Shown piece after piece: positions 44,840 to 57,313 of a DNA stretch of 64,000 bases; the first letter of the stretch is position 1; each line of letters starts with the position of its first letter. The DNA comes from Clarireedia homoeocarpa (Eukaryota > Ascomycota > Leotiomycetes > Helotiales > Rutstroemiaceae). The notes beneath the pieces were generated by a model that was not told the DNA's origin, ran no database searches, and worked only from the letters and a program-made list of their open reading frames with translations. The stretch lies in contig LNKV01000025.1 of the NCBI GenBank assembly GCA_001465935.1, forward strand, positions 19,609 through 83,608, read 5' to 3'. Position numbers and translations under genes: made by a program.

Positions 44840-46295
44840 ATGGAGATGACCCCTCAATCCACACGTTCACCCACGCCGCCTTTCGCATACCAAAACGACA
44901 CACAGCCCCTCTTTGGATACCCTTCTCCAGCCCAGAGTGATTCAAGGTACAAATCAACCGACCCAGTTCAGGGCTTAGGTGTCTATTCTTGCTCCATAGT
45001 AGGATCTTCCACAATGGACGGTCATGATGCTCGCTCCGAGCCACACGGCCAATCTCTTGAAGCTACCAGCCATTGGTTGAATACCACAATACAAAATCGT
45101 GGTACGCCTAGATCACCACGGCCCACGCCAAACATCCTTTCCGCTGAATATGATCCTTTTGCTTCATATAATTCGGCAGTCTCACCACCGTTCACCACTG
45201 ATATATATACTCCCACCCAAACTGCCGAAGTCCCTGTTCTTCAAGCTTCACCACTCTTGTCTAGCAACACTTCTCAGCGCTCCTCACTTTCTTCTGCCCC
45301 GCCTTCAGAAATATTCACTCAGGCCGGATCACTCCCATCTTACACACCACGCATCAAAATGGAAGAACATCCAGACTATGCTCCAGGTGGTGACTCCTAC
45401 TCACTTGGTTCACCTCAAAGTGCTCACACTCCATACGTGACTGCTGCAAACACCTACCCAGGAACTCTCGAAGGGACATATTACGATCACTCTACATGGG
45501 GAACAAAACTTGAATATTCCACGAGCTCAGATTTACCACCATTCTCTGCGCTTCCGCTTCCAACCTTTGAAAGAAGATCAATTAGCCAGGATAGGTCACC
45601 AATACAAGACGTTCATCGTCCGAGCCCCATCGCGCGGAGCAGGACGATTCGAAAACCCACGACCGAAAAGGAAGCTAATTTCCAGTGCCAGGTGAAAGGT
45701 TGCGGAAAGTACTTCAGCCGGAGCTATAACTACAAAGCCCATATGGAAACTCATGAGCCGGACCGAGAATATCCATTCCCATGCCCTGTTGAGAACTGCA
45801 CCAAGAAGTTTGTCCGCAAAACAGATCTACAACGTCACAATCAAAGCGTACACATGAAGCAGAGAAACCACAAATGCGATTACTGTGGTAGATTCTTCGC
45901 TCGCAAGGATACTTTGAGGAGGTGAGTCCATTTATTCCCATGATAAATTGTATCGTCAAGAAGCTTACCTTTCACAAAGACATATGGAAGACGGATGTTC
46001 AAAACGATTCGACATTGAGACAGTTGATTTCCGTCCTCAACACTATCCCGTTGGCGGTGACCCTATGAACCATCTAAAGCTTGTACTTCCTCATCAAGAC
46101 CATATGGGACGTTCGTCATACCTTTCGCATTCCCACTACTCGTCGCCCCCACCAGGGAGCTCCACACATGCGCCTCACGATGCACTTACCAGCCCTCTCA
46201 CGTCAGCCTCCTCAGGGGCTCCCTACCTCGCACGACATCAATACATGACGACGGGCCCGGAACATCACAATCAAGAAGCTGTTTGGAGCAACTGA
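44840..46295 (+). CDS. three-finger C2H2 transcription factor
   Basis: Predicted nuclear DNA-binding regulator of 465 aa; I do not recognise a named orthologue. Exons 44840-45921 and 45980-46295, with a 58-nt intron. The first 270 residues are Ser/Pro/Tyr/Thr-rich and disordered, a typical activation or phospho-regulated region. Three zinc fingers occupy about 283-365: C-x4-C-x12-H-x3-H (CGKYFSRSYNYKAH), C-x4-C-x12-H-x4-H (CTKKFVRKTDLQRH) and C-x2-C-x12-H-x4-C (CGRFFARKDTLRRH). The third finger is split by the intron between its second Arg and the first His, so unspliced transcripts would lack a complete finger. The tail is His/Ser/Pro-rich. The start was taken at 44840; the frame is open further upstream but reads as hydrophobic CT-rich translation, probably 5' UTR. 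It stands alone in over 15 kb of non-coding DNA. Confidence 0.88.
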
Positions 46296-48116
46296 GCCAT
46301 TATCCGATCTGTACATCTTCGCCTCGGCGCTTTTGCTATTGGTGTGGAGATTTGATCATGCTTGACGAACCAAACAACGACGATGACTTCTTGGCCAATT
46401 TATGCAACGGGAATAGTTATCCTTCTCAGCCCTAAAACCGAAACCCAATCAATCCATCAATCAAGCTCAAGCTCCGTCCCCGCAGCGAACGCATAAGGAA
46501 CTCTTTTACGACACTTTCTGACACCGAAGTTTATTCCAGTCCAGCTTACATTTCCCCCCCGTCTTCCATTCATTGCTTCCAGAAAACATCCGAGATGCAT
46601 CTTGCATCGCGCATTGCGACGTCACGCACACACACACACACACACGCATTTGTACCACACCCTCACAAAAAAGGATAAAATAAAAAAAAACTGTCATACA
46701 TGCTGTAGTCATGTCAGCACTACGCCCAGCATCAGCATCGGTATCGCATTCCCGTACTTGCATCGGCCAAAGGCACTAAACGAGGGCTGTGATGCAGTGT
46801 GGTTGCACCAAACAGGCACACTTGCACATACACAGACACCGTACACACAGAATAGCCGAATGCGACGTGGGATTGGAGTGCATGTACGAGATTTCGAGTA
46901 CAAGCACAGTTACATGCAGCCACAGATACTGTACCAAGAAAATCATCACTCGCAATCGCTATCGCGATCTGGTTCTTCTCACACAGTACCAACACAATGA
47001 TTGGATTCGAGAGAGTCTTACATCATCTCTTCTTCTTGGTTGATTGATTGATTTTGTACTCGGTCTGTCGTTGCAGATTTCCATACCAATACCGTACAAC
47101 AAAAGCTTCCTTCTATTTTCGACGCACTCTATTTTTTTTTATGCGCTTGTACTACCAATCTACTTACTGTTTTATTCTATCTTTATTTGTTTTTTTTTTT
47201 CCTTTCCCTCTATCCCCCCTCCTACCTTTCCTCCGGGAGATACGACGAGATGAGGGTTTTCAAACTGTTTGTACTTTTTTTACCCTTTCTTTATGATCTT
47301 CATGCGTGCGGACATACCCTCTCCCTCCACCTCTTTTCGGTGAGAGGATGGGGAAATAAGGGTTACACAAACACATGAGCTGTGCTTAGGCAGGACAGAA
47401 CAGGGCAGGGCAGGACATAATTCTTTTCCCATCTCACTATTTCTCTCTATCTATCTCTTCCGCTCTTGAGTTTTTTTTTTTTTTTTTTCTTTAAGAATCC
47501 TTTGGGAGAATTACATTTACACATATACACGAAACGAACGTTTGGATAGGAAACGGTTCCCAGGGAAATGGGCTGGGCTGGGTTTGGTTTGGTTCATTGT
47601 TTTGAAAATGAAAAATGAATTGGGTAAATAGGATAACTTAGGGAAATGGGAAACGGGAAATGGGGGTTCATGTTTCCTTTTGATTATTATTGACCAGGAT
47701 CCCGATCTGGATGATCTGGCGGAGGGAGGAAAAGATCTTGATAGGCATTTTTTGGGGGGATTGGATTGCAGGGACGAGAGGGGGGGCTTTTTGCATACCC
47801 TCTCTGCATTGCTCCTCTATATGTATTCTTATAACAGTGGCTACCTAACTACTTACTACTACTTCTTATTATGTTTCTATATTTCTACATCTCTCGTTCG
47901 TTCGTTGGTTCCGCTTCCCCATTTTGGAAAATGTCTACCTACAGACAGGACTTTTGTTCTTTTTTAAAATTCTATTTGATTCTCGTTTTATTACTTGGTT
48001 CTTTCTTCCTTGCTTGTTATAATCTTGTATGATTAAGATGAGATGAGATGAGAAAAAGCCCTTCCTTACCTTTACAATCAATGCTCGCGGGAGAAGGAGA
48101 AAGGAAGATGACGGGG

Positions 48117-48145
48117 GATGGATGGATGGATGGATGGATGGATGG
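48117..48145. repeat. (GGAT)n microsatellite
   Basis: About seven copies of GGAT, the same motif as the longer array at 18291. Confidence 0.9.
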
Positions 48146-50442
48146 GCGACTCCAAGGCAGCTTTACTACTCTACTTTGATAGAATCCAGATTTGAACATG
48201 AAATCTAAAAGCGAGCCACACGCACACACACACACATAATTCCTCTTGGATCTTTCTTTTCCCATACCAAAATATTGTGCGGTAGGTAGGTCCTATGCTA
48301 TGCGGTGCTATGCTATACTGTAGTGTACCGTGCCTATTTTCGGAATCGAATGTTCCATGAGGAAGCACAACAGAGCTTCCTTCGTATGTGTGTTCGCTGG
48401 TTTGCCTACTATTAATTGGCACCGGCCACCTAACTTATGATGTGATGCTATGAGCAAGGATCCCGGATGTGAGTACAGTATTGCACTTGCCCTTGTATGG
48501 TACTTACTGTACTGCACCGGACCCTCATCTTTTCAGCCTGGAAAACGGTGCGAGAGGGGCTATTCCTATTTGGATTCTGTACGAACTGACCAATGATAGA
48601 TAGGTATGGGATTTGTCAACCGGATCTTTTTTTAAAGAAAGAAAAAAAAAAACCTGCTTTGGGGGCCAGGGAGGGAGGGGAGTGAGGAAGTGAATGAATG
48701 GGTAGGCAGCAGTTAGGTGGATGGATAAATTGATTGAGAGATTTATTATAGTGCTGTACAGCACAGCAAGCAGGCAAGCACAATAGGTAGCAGCGTTCTG
48801 GCTCTCTCGCGCTGCTTGAGATCAGCGTAAGGGTGTAAATGACGGGGGGTTAGTGCGGCCGGACAATGAAATACCTACCTACCTACATACATACCGGAAC
48901 CTTGCACAAGTCGCGAAGGTACGAGATAAGATGAGAGGTAGGGAGGTGTGGGGAGGTGAGGCTAACGGGATGGAGTGTTGGAGTGGTAAGGTAAGGTAGA
49001 GGAAAACGGGTGTGTATTGATTGGCACGCTGTGTGTGTGGTAGGGGTCTAACAGCAGATGATGCGCTGCATGTAAGAAAGGGACAACATTGAGCCGGGTT
49101 CATGGGGCTCCCAGGGAAAACCGGACAGTTCTTGGAGGCTGGACTGGTGTGTGGAGTGGAAAGGGTGGTAGGGGGGAATAATGGTACGTACGGTAGGGGT
49201 GGCTTGGATGTTTCTGTGTTCTGTAAGCGAGGGAAGAAGAGGAGAAGAGAGGTACGAACGAAATACAGAAATACATGCGAGATACATGCGAGATACAAGG
49301 CCAGGGACGGGGAATAGTACTTGCCATATGTACTTGAGTCGAGAAAAAGTAATATTTAACGTATCTCCGGACTCGATATAGAAGGAGATAATACAAGGTG
49401 GTATGATTTTCCAGCTACAACTGGGGATAGACCTTGACAAACAATTTGGCTTTCAGGGTTTATTGTGCAGAGTAAGAAGACGGTACATTTTCCAGTGCTC
49501 CGAGTGCTCTTGGCTGGTCGCACTCGTTCCGCCGTATTGGAGAGCTCTTCCATTGGACGAGAACAGAAAATGATGACTATTGGCTGGTTGCGAACTGTAA
49601 CGTATCCCAATCGGAGCATCATGTAGCAGACCCGGCAGACGAGGAATGGGTGATTTATGCAAAGTCCAGCCAAAGAGATACATACTGTGGACGATACCCG
49701 CGCGGGTTTTAGCTGAATATGTGTTGTCTTTGCATTTGCTCATACTGTCTTCGCACATGTTCATGTTATCCAACTGTTATGTTTACAGTGTTGATCAGAC
49801 CAGAATTTGGTCGATAACAGAGACATTGGCCGTGGCTAGAAACTGGTTGAACAAGGGTGCTAGATGAGGGGGTGTGAACAACCAAAATGTATGTTACATC
49901 TGGCACCCTTTCTTTGCCTTGTTGTGCTCGTGGCAACGTTGTTGATTATTAATTCTTCCAAGAAGGGTGATGATGCAGCCCTTTCATCGCTTGCAGGCAA
50001 TAGGGTTGCATTTCTACCCAAAGGTTCTGCAAGATATGACGCCGAGTACCACTCGAAATGGACAAAGACCGTTCTTGTGTTACACACCAATCGAAGGTTT
50101 CAGAAGATCTTGAAACAAACGAGCTTCAAGGGCTCAAAAATGATCATCGGCCAAAAAAGCCTCTTCATCACTAAGGAGAAAAGATTTCTTTAGTCTGAGG
50201 GAAGTAACACGCCAATACTTGTTACGGCCGTTATGGCGGCGGCTATCATCTCGTCTAAATGCACCAATCAAGGCTTCTGTCACATGGATATGGCGAGCAA
50301 GTGGAGGTGCTACTGATATCGCAATCGATAGTGGCAAGTGTGAAGTAAGATTGTATGGGGAACCGAACAAGGATAGAAGAACGTGCGAGGGCCTTGCTGA
50401 AAGAAACGAGATTGAACTTGATCATTCCTTCATTTCTTCCTT

Positions 50443-50500
50443 GTTCTTGCTCGTGCTCGTGCTCGTGCTCGTGCTCACTCTCGCTCTCGCTCTCGCTCTA
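50443..50500. repeat. CTCGTG/CTCTCG tandem repeat
   Basis: Five GCTCGT units followed by four GCTCTC-type units, giving a Leu-Val/Leu-Ala translation that mimics a membrane helix in one frame. Confidence 0.85.
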
Positions 50501-52134
50501 GAATTCCCGAGTAGTCTAGATGCTCTCCACAGACTACCTATGCGAGCTTTGGATTCGAATGCAAATGGTTCGATATACGAGGGCCCCGCAGCATTGTCAT
50601 CCAGGGGTTACCTCGATGGGTTCATGATGACCTTCTCGGTAGCCCCAAAAATCTTCCCCAAGAGAGCGTACACTGCATTTGCACATACAGTAGAGGTTTG
50701 CAGAAGATAAAAATGGAATCCCCTATAAAGAAATAGATCAGCCGGAGTGAGCCAGGGCTGAATGATGAACACAGAGTGCGAGAGGGAGAGGGCGGGTGCT
50801 GGATTCTAATTGGCCCTGCTCAATGCGTAGGATGTTGACGAGTTCTGCGAATAACTTCAAAATGGAAGGTAGATCTGAGAATGATGATGAGGTTACTTAC
50901 TGTGATGTGATACCTCGGTAGCAGTCGAATCCCAAAAACCTGAAATGAGGACAGCCTTGAGCTGCAGTCAGTACAAAATACAGAGCACAATGCAACTCTT
51001 ACTGAAATGCCGGTGGAAGATTATACCGGCGCTTATGTAATACAAGGCTAGTTCTGGTCTTGCTCTCGGCACCAATCATCCACCACTTAGTCGTCCATCA
51101 CCCATCACCCATCACCCGTCACCCCCTTCATGCCATTCATCCCATCATTCATCAAAATGTTTTCTATTATTATACGTCTTTTTATCCCACACACCAACTG
51201 CGAGCTGCTTGCTAAGGGTCGTATTCTCACGACTATCCTTCCCCTTACATCTAGTAGCATCGTTGGTAGCATCGTTGGTATTTCGATGCATCTCTGCCGC
51301 TGAATATCTCGATATCCAGATAGCTGTGTCTGCTTCAAGCAGCGCCGTCGGCCCGTGTCGTGTTGCCGTCTCCCATTTCTAGAAGAAAAGCTAAGACGCG
51401 GGAGCAAGACGGGCAACATCTACTCACGCGGCAGTTGCCTAATTGGTCGCAATACCGATCTATATTCAGGGCTGATTTTAACAACATCATCTCACATCAC
51501 CTCTTGTCTCATTCGTCGAGTCTCCGGTCTAAAGTAGGAAGTGCCTTCGACCCTTTTCCCCCTATGCCGCCAGTTCCCGTTCCTCACTCGGCCCCCACTG
51601 CCAAGACATAGGTATCACCAGATCCCTCATGTCCCTGCTCTACTTCATAATCTCATAGCCATCGATCAACATCCACTGGAGGAGATCGTCTACAAGGGTG
51701 CCGCACTACTAGGGAAGAAAGTCCTGTCTCGAACGATGACTCCCGTTTCATCTTACTTCGCCGCCATGTCTATCACTTACATTCCTTGTTCTACATACAT
51801 ATTTACTTGGATATTTACGTACACAGAATGTCATAGGAAAGACACTGTAACACGTTGAGAAAAAACGTGGGTAACACGCTGCTATGATGCTACAAGGTTC
51901 GGGAACCTGGCTAATCTTTCTAGTCGGGCAAAATCAAGCCACCATGACCGGACAACACCCACCGTCAGTCTTCAGATGCTCTTAAGAGTATTGATTGGAC
52001 ATACTTATCCGGGTTTGGCATATTCCATCAATCCTGTACGATTTTCAAAGTCTTCTGCCATGTGGATTTCCAAGGCTGGGGGTAATTATTTAGTGTCATT
52101 CGTAGTTACGTGATGACACTCTCCAGAAACTCGC

Positions 52135-52350
52135 ATTGCAGCTACAAGAACCCTTCGCCTTCTCGGAGCAAGTCGGAAAGTCGGAGAGGATGCCTTCTCG
52201 GATGTCCCCAGTAATGGTCCATCTGGTAAGGAAGCACATTTTGCAGGTACAAGAACCCTTCGTCTTCTAGGAGCAAGTCGGTAAGTCGGAGATGATTCCT
52301 TCTCGGATGTCCCTAGTAATGGTCCATCTGGTAAGGAAGCACATTTTAAG
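52135..52350. repeat. 105-bp tandem duplication
   Basis: Two adjacent copies with period 105 bp (TACAAGAACCCTTCG begins at 52143 and 52248), differing at roughly ten positions. The period is a multiple of three, and one minus-strand frame stays open across both copies. Confidence 0.9.
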
Positions 52351-55300
52351 AGGCGTAGAACCCAATCACTACATCTGCCATAGATCTCACAGCATCGTCC
52401 CGTTCCGTGGGGCACAGTCTGCACATACACTGGCAGTAAACCCGTGGTATCCACGCTATATACTCCTCCTCCTGGTTCTTGCGCAACCACCGTTGCTCAG
52501 CAGAGCTTCCGTAAGTGGATCGTTGCGGTGATTCCATCTAAAATCCGATATCGATCATTGTTCCACGATGTTCATACATTATCACCCTCTATTCCGTATT
52601 CTGGGTCATCTGCCATTCTTCCTCTCTTTCACTGCTGTACTTCATTGATTTCCGTGTCTCAATGTTTTCCTAACCTAGAGCCACTGACAAGAATGACAAC
52701 ATTGAAGGTATGATTGGTTGACGACAAGTAAACAACAATTTAGGTTAGTTGTCCTTCGAAGTCTAGTTATCCAATGGATGTTAATCTATGATGCTGTGCC
52801 TCTTGGAGCATCTAGAGGTTTTTAGATATCGGAGGAAGTTTCAGCCTTCGCTCATATCGTCCGCAGGGCTGTTAGGCAAATATGGGTCACAAATATGGTT
52901 AGTTCTTACGAAACGAGTAATATTCTCGGCTTATTTCCCGATCCATCTTATATTTTCCTTACGACTTAAGAGGCTTTGTGAGACAACGCTTAATGTGGTT
53001 AGGAAACTGTTCTTTCTGAGGCGCCACTGTCTATGTCAAAAATGATCTGCTTAGTGGCAGAGTGGTACTCTCCACATACATGGGCAGTCCATCTGGTCGT
53101 TTACCTCGTGAGCAACCGGATAAACTGCGGAGTATCTCGGCACATATGACCAGAGTGGCTTTTGCTACCACGTTGTATGCTTCTCCTGTAATCCTAGGCT
53201 ACTAACGACTTCGCATCTATAGCATGTAGCTGGTCCTTCATGCCTTTGCTACGCGAGTCTATTTAAGTTCTTCATAGGATTCATCTGGCTCCTCTAGAAG
53301 TAATAGTCGCCGATCTGGTACTACTTCAATACGTATTAGACACCGAAAGTTATCTAAGTAATAGGTAGGTCACCGACGTCGGCGATAAAAATATTGTTGG
53401 AATGCACTCATCGCCGTGGAGCGGACTCCGAGACACATCATACCCAGAGTAGCGTGGGCTAGGTGAATCCCCAGGTTTACATGGATAAGTTCCTACACAA
53501 GATGTCATTCCGTATGACTTCACCCCCACGCAGAGCATGCAAGGCTGCGCTGCTGGTCAAACATCAACAATGCCTAAGGACCACCCTACACACAAGGCAT
53601 GAGCGAGATCTTCCCAATAAGAAATGAACGTAATTCTTTGCGCAGAATGTATACTTCCCCTGCATGAGTATCAAATGCTTGGGCAACTGCATCTTGACCA
53701 CGTTTTGCAGGATTCGCTGCTTCAACAAAACGCCCATGTCTCAACCTGGCAATTGCTGTTGGAATTCATGTTGGTCTAGATGTTTCCGGAACTTCCGGCT
53801 GGACAGCGCATGTAGTAACTGCAGTCTTCATCACATCTGCCATGCCATCCACGGGTACTGGATATTAAATCCTCAATTACACGACAAGTTTTACTGAAGA
53901 AGTTTTTGTGTGGGTGTATATTTCAAGAATCAGGGTATCAAATCCTTTACGATGACACACACCACTGGAGAATAAGAGGAGTGCCCTCGCTTCCGTCGCT
54001 GTGGTTGTGTGCTACATGTTACGCTGACTTCTTTTTCATTGAGGACAAGCAGTCGCACTGCAGTGGGTGTATAGGCTTGCGTGTGCATTTACGAAATTGA
54101 CGAGATGGCACAGCGTCGTGCGTGCGTGCCTAGTGCATCAGCACCTTGTTTTGAGGCCTCTGCATATTCTCTAACTCGTATCCCTATCAGACCTTGGTTG
54201 CGACTTGTGTCAATGAAAATTTCTTCATCACTGTTTCATCCAATGTTTTTGTGGCCATCGACAGGCTGATATTCCAGCTAGGCTTTTCCGGAAGAGCTTT
54301 TCACAAGGACTTGGAGATGGTTGGCGTTATGTTGAAATCGACTATGCAGAGACAAGAGTCACAGGTACGTATATGCAGGATGGCCGCCCAGCAATCTTTG
54401 TGATACCTGTAGCAAATAGGCATCACTGTAAAGCCCAAGTCATTCCAGACATGCAGGTCTCTACCTGGAGCTGCAAAAGGATCAAGCTATGAGTCTTTCC
54501 TGCGCGATTGGTTCGGGGAAAGCGAAAACCTTGCACCGCAACAATATGATCTAGAGCTATGATAGATCACCGGGCCAGCAATTGAGGACATTTCATCTCC
54601 CGAACATCTAGAGCAAGGTGGAAGTTAGTTTACATAGCAGAGTAATCTGTCTTGAACGCCACCTCGACTACCTTGGTGAACTAGTGTTCCTATGACCACG
54701 GGTTGTATGATCATCATCCGTATACGTAAAAGATATCACAGCAACCTCCATTATTCACCGGATGCTCTTCACTGACATCTACATCGAATGCCTTGTACAA
54801 ACATGATATATGCCTCGAAGATATTCGACTTGACAGCCTAATGCAACTAGTCTAGACCGATGTGTTCCTTGAAGGGATTTCCACGATAAAGTCACCACAA
54901 GAAACGAGTAACTTATGCCTCATGCTGATTATCCCTGGCTTCGTGTAGCTTCGGATTCAGAGGAGCCGAGACGAAGAAATGTATTGGAAGTCGTGCAACA
55001 GTATATCGTGCTTGATATGTGCCTTCTCGGCGTTCAGAAAATCAAAATATAGCCCCGTTAGAAAACCAAATTTAGAATGTCCCAATACCAATTCCAACGG
55101 CGAAGACCACATGCTCCCCTCCCCTTTCCTCTCCCCCTTAGTTAGGCATCATTCACCGCGCCTAACACTTCGTACACTAGAAGCTCTAGTATTTGGAGCA
55201 TAATACTCTGCTCTTGTTGTTGTTTTGATCACTACTACTCCGTATTTCTCCCCTCATTCATTCGCATGCAACACACAGTTTTCCTCTCACCAAGGTCATC

Positions 55301-56148
55301 CCATCAGAACCACCCAAGTCTACCCAAAACGCCTTCTTGTTGCTTCCTACACATAGACCTCTATATTTCGAACAGTCAGTACAGAAATTTCCCAGAGAAC
55401 TTATATCCCCAGCATCCAGCCAACACTCCGCTCCCTCTCCACAGCAAAGTAACTTCACTAACCTTTCTCTCCTTCCCAGATCTCCACGATACCAAGCCAT
55501 ATAGGCAGCATTCAACCATATCCCCAATGCTGCCCATCTGGGAACAGATACGCCAGTTCACATAACCGTACCGTACATACATAGATAGCTTAGAGAACCT
55601 GTCTCCAGCCTCGTTCTTCTTCCCCTTCTTGCTCACCCACCCCATCTTGCCTCTTCTCACTTCAATTTTGTCCATTCAAGCCTCTATCTAGCAAACAAAA
55701 GTGCGCAGGAATCAGCTTCCGCCGACCTCTTTCCTCCGTCGACCTCTCTCTTCCGTCTGCCTTGGTCTACTTGTCAATCCACAATACAGTCTTTCTTTGT
55801 GGGGGAGAGAAAATTGCTGAGCTAGGTTTCATTATTACTGTTGTAGGGCGAGGAACGAGATAGATAGATGCGGCGCAATGGTGGAGCATCGATTTTTAAG
55901 AGTTTTCCTTCAACGTGGTTATGCATTCCCCTTCATTCCACCAACCTGTACATACGTGAGCTTCCGTTCCACTTTGATGAATTGAGCCCAAGTATTCACA
56001 AGAATCCACCCTGCCAATGCCCGTCTAAGAGTAAATTATAATACAGCCTCCAAGTTCCCGCAATTATAACTCAATATACCTTTTCCGCCACAAGATGTCT
56101 CGTATCCCATATACAGGTCTCCACATGCATAGTCTTTGAACGAAATTC

Positions 56149-57000
56149 TTAATCCCTCCCTTCCCCAGAAAGCTCATTGTAGGCCCATTGATAACTCCCC
56201 AAGAATATCGCACCACCAACACTGATCCACAGCACTCTTGGCCCTATCCCAGCAAAGAACGCACTCGGCCCATTCGTCCTCAAAATATCCCTCAACAAAA
56301 ACCCCATCCCCTGCTTCTCCCTCGCCAACATCATCCTCGTCTTCAACACATCCAACGGCGTCGTAATCCCCGCGGCCACCGCTCCCGCCACGCTCCCCAT
56401 CGCTCCACTCTCCATCGCACTCACCCCCTCCCTCCCCGTCATCCCCCTCCTATACGCCTTCATCGACTCCCACAGCGGGAACTGGATCACCGTAAACGGC
56501 ACCTCCCTCATAATCGTCACGCTCCACCCCCGATACAATTCCATCCATACCCCCCTCAGCCCAATATATCTATACTGGCCCAGAATCGCCTTCAGCGTCA
56601 ACAGCGAACTCGCATGCTGTCCCGCCTGCGCTCGCTGCTTGACGACCTCCGTGGGAACTCTCACCGCACACGCCGCCACCTCGCCCAAACTCGCAGCGAG
56701 CATGTGCTCGAGCGCTTTATTCCCCGCATGCACACCGCCACCGCTGAGGAGCTCCTGCCGCCGCGCGAGCGCCGTCTTGGTGTATTCGTATGTGCAGAAG
56801 AAGAGCGCAGCGCCGGGCGCGGAGCCGATGATCGCGGAGCCGACGCCGCGGTAGACGCCGGAGAAGCCGCCGGAGGCGAGAAAGCCGGCGCTGGATTGGA
56901 GGCGCGTTTTCAGTGTGTCGAGGGGGAAGAGCGTTAGGTCGACGGTGGTGCCGGCGAGGGCGCCGGCTAGAAGTGCGGGGGTGAAGCTGGATTGTGTCAT
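56149..57000 (-). CDS. PET8: mitochondrial S-adenosylmethionine carrier (PET8/SAMC)
   Basis: Mitochondrial carrier family protein of the inner membrane, predicted to import SAM in exchange for S-adenosylhomocysteine. Intronless, 284 aa from the ATG at 57000, the same length as yeast Pet8; the frame is open further upstream but has no ATG there. It shows three Solcar repeats with signatures PLDTLKTRLQ, PTEVVKQRAQ and PLDVLKTRMM, and six hydrophobic segments. The start MTQSSFTPALLAGALAGTTVDLTLFP and the short repeat 1 match SAM carriers more closely than other branches of the family, so the substrate is fairly safe. It is divergent from the TilS-like gene; the ATGs are 313 bp apart, so they probably share a promoter. 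Confidence 0.9.
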   Translation of the reverse strand: MTQSSFTPALLAGALAGTTVDLTLFPLDTLKTRLQSSAGFLASGGFSGVYRGVGSAIIGSAPGAALFFCTYEYTKTALARRQELLSGGGVHAGNKALEHMLAASLGEVAACAVRVPTEVVKQRAQAGQHASSLLTLKAILGQYRYIGLRGVWMELYRGWSVTIMREVPFTVIQFPLWESMKAYRRGMTGREGVSAMESGAMGSVAGAVAAGITTPLDVLKTRMMLAREKQGMGFLLRDILRTNGPSAFFAGIGPRVLWISVGGAIFLGSYQWAYNELSGEGRD

Positions 57001-57313
57001 TTGGTGGGGTGGAGGTAAGAGCGCGGTTGTAATTGGGATCTGTATTTCAGAGATCGGAAGGAAGGGGAATTCTAAGGTGGCCGAAGCCGGCTTGTTGGGG
57101 AGGAAATTGCGTTGTGGTGATTGCTTTTCATGGTTGTGAGGATGGGATGACAAAAAGTTGAGGTTGGAGCTCGGGTAGATTGTAGATTTTTATCTCTGGT
57201 GAAATGACGCGCAAATTCGCGATAAAATTATATACTTGCAATTTCTTGGGACACTTCTACTCCCCTCACAATCTCCAAGATGATTAAGAAATTGATATGA
57301 TGGCATAAAAATA
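57001..57313. promoter_or_regulatory. shared divergent promoter, SAM carrier / TilS-like
   Basis: The 313 bp between two divergent start codons, including both 5' leaders. The first 150 bp on the carrier side are open in the carrier frame but lack an ATG. No specific factor site is recognised. Confidence 0.5.

Larger units (their letters stand above)
46296..56148. other. 9.9-kb region without a supported gene
   Basis: Between the zinc-finger gene and the SAM carrier. It contains an (AC)n run at about 46625-46646, poly-T runs near 47130, 47190 and 47470-47489, a (GGAT)n run at about 48117-48145, a CTCGTG/CTCTCG run at about 50443-50500, CCATCA repeats at about 51088-51125, and a 105-bp tandem duplication at 52135-52350. 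Frames reach about 160 codons (50219-50710 plus, itself crossing a repeat) without recognisable domains. No tRNA, 5S rRNA or transposon ends were seen. Small genes or long non-coding RNAs cannot be excluded by eye. Confidence 0.55.

Noticed and set aside
50219..50710. 163-codon frame with an apparent membrane helix
   Set aside because: The helix is the CTCGTG/CTCTCG repeat translated as Leu-Val/Leu-Ala; the rest has no bias or domain.
51893..51906. Perfect inverted repeat AGGTTCGGGAACCT, considered as part of a tRNA T-arm
   Set aside because: No acceptor stem, D-arm or anticodon arm can be fitted around it.
57001..57153. 50-residue N-terminal extension of the SAM carrier
   Set aside because: The frame is open but contains no ATG before 57000, and the 284-aa form matches family length.
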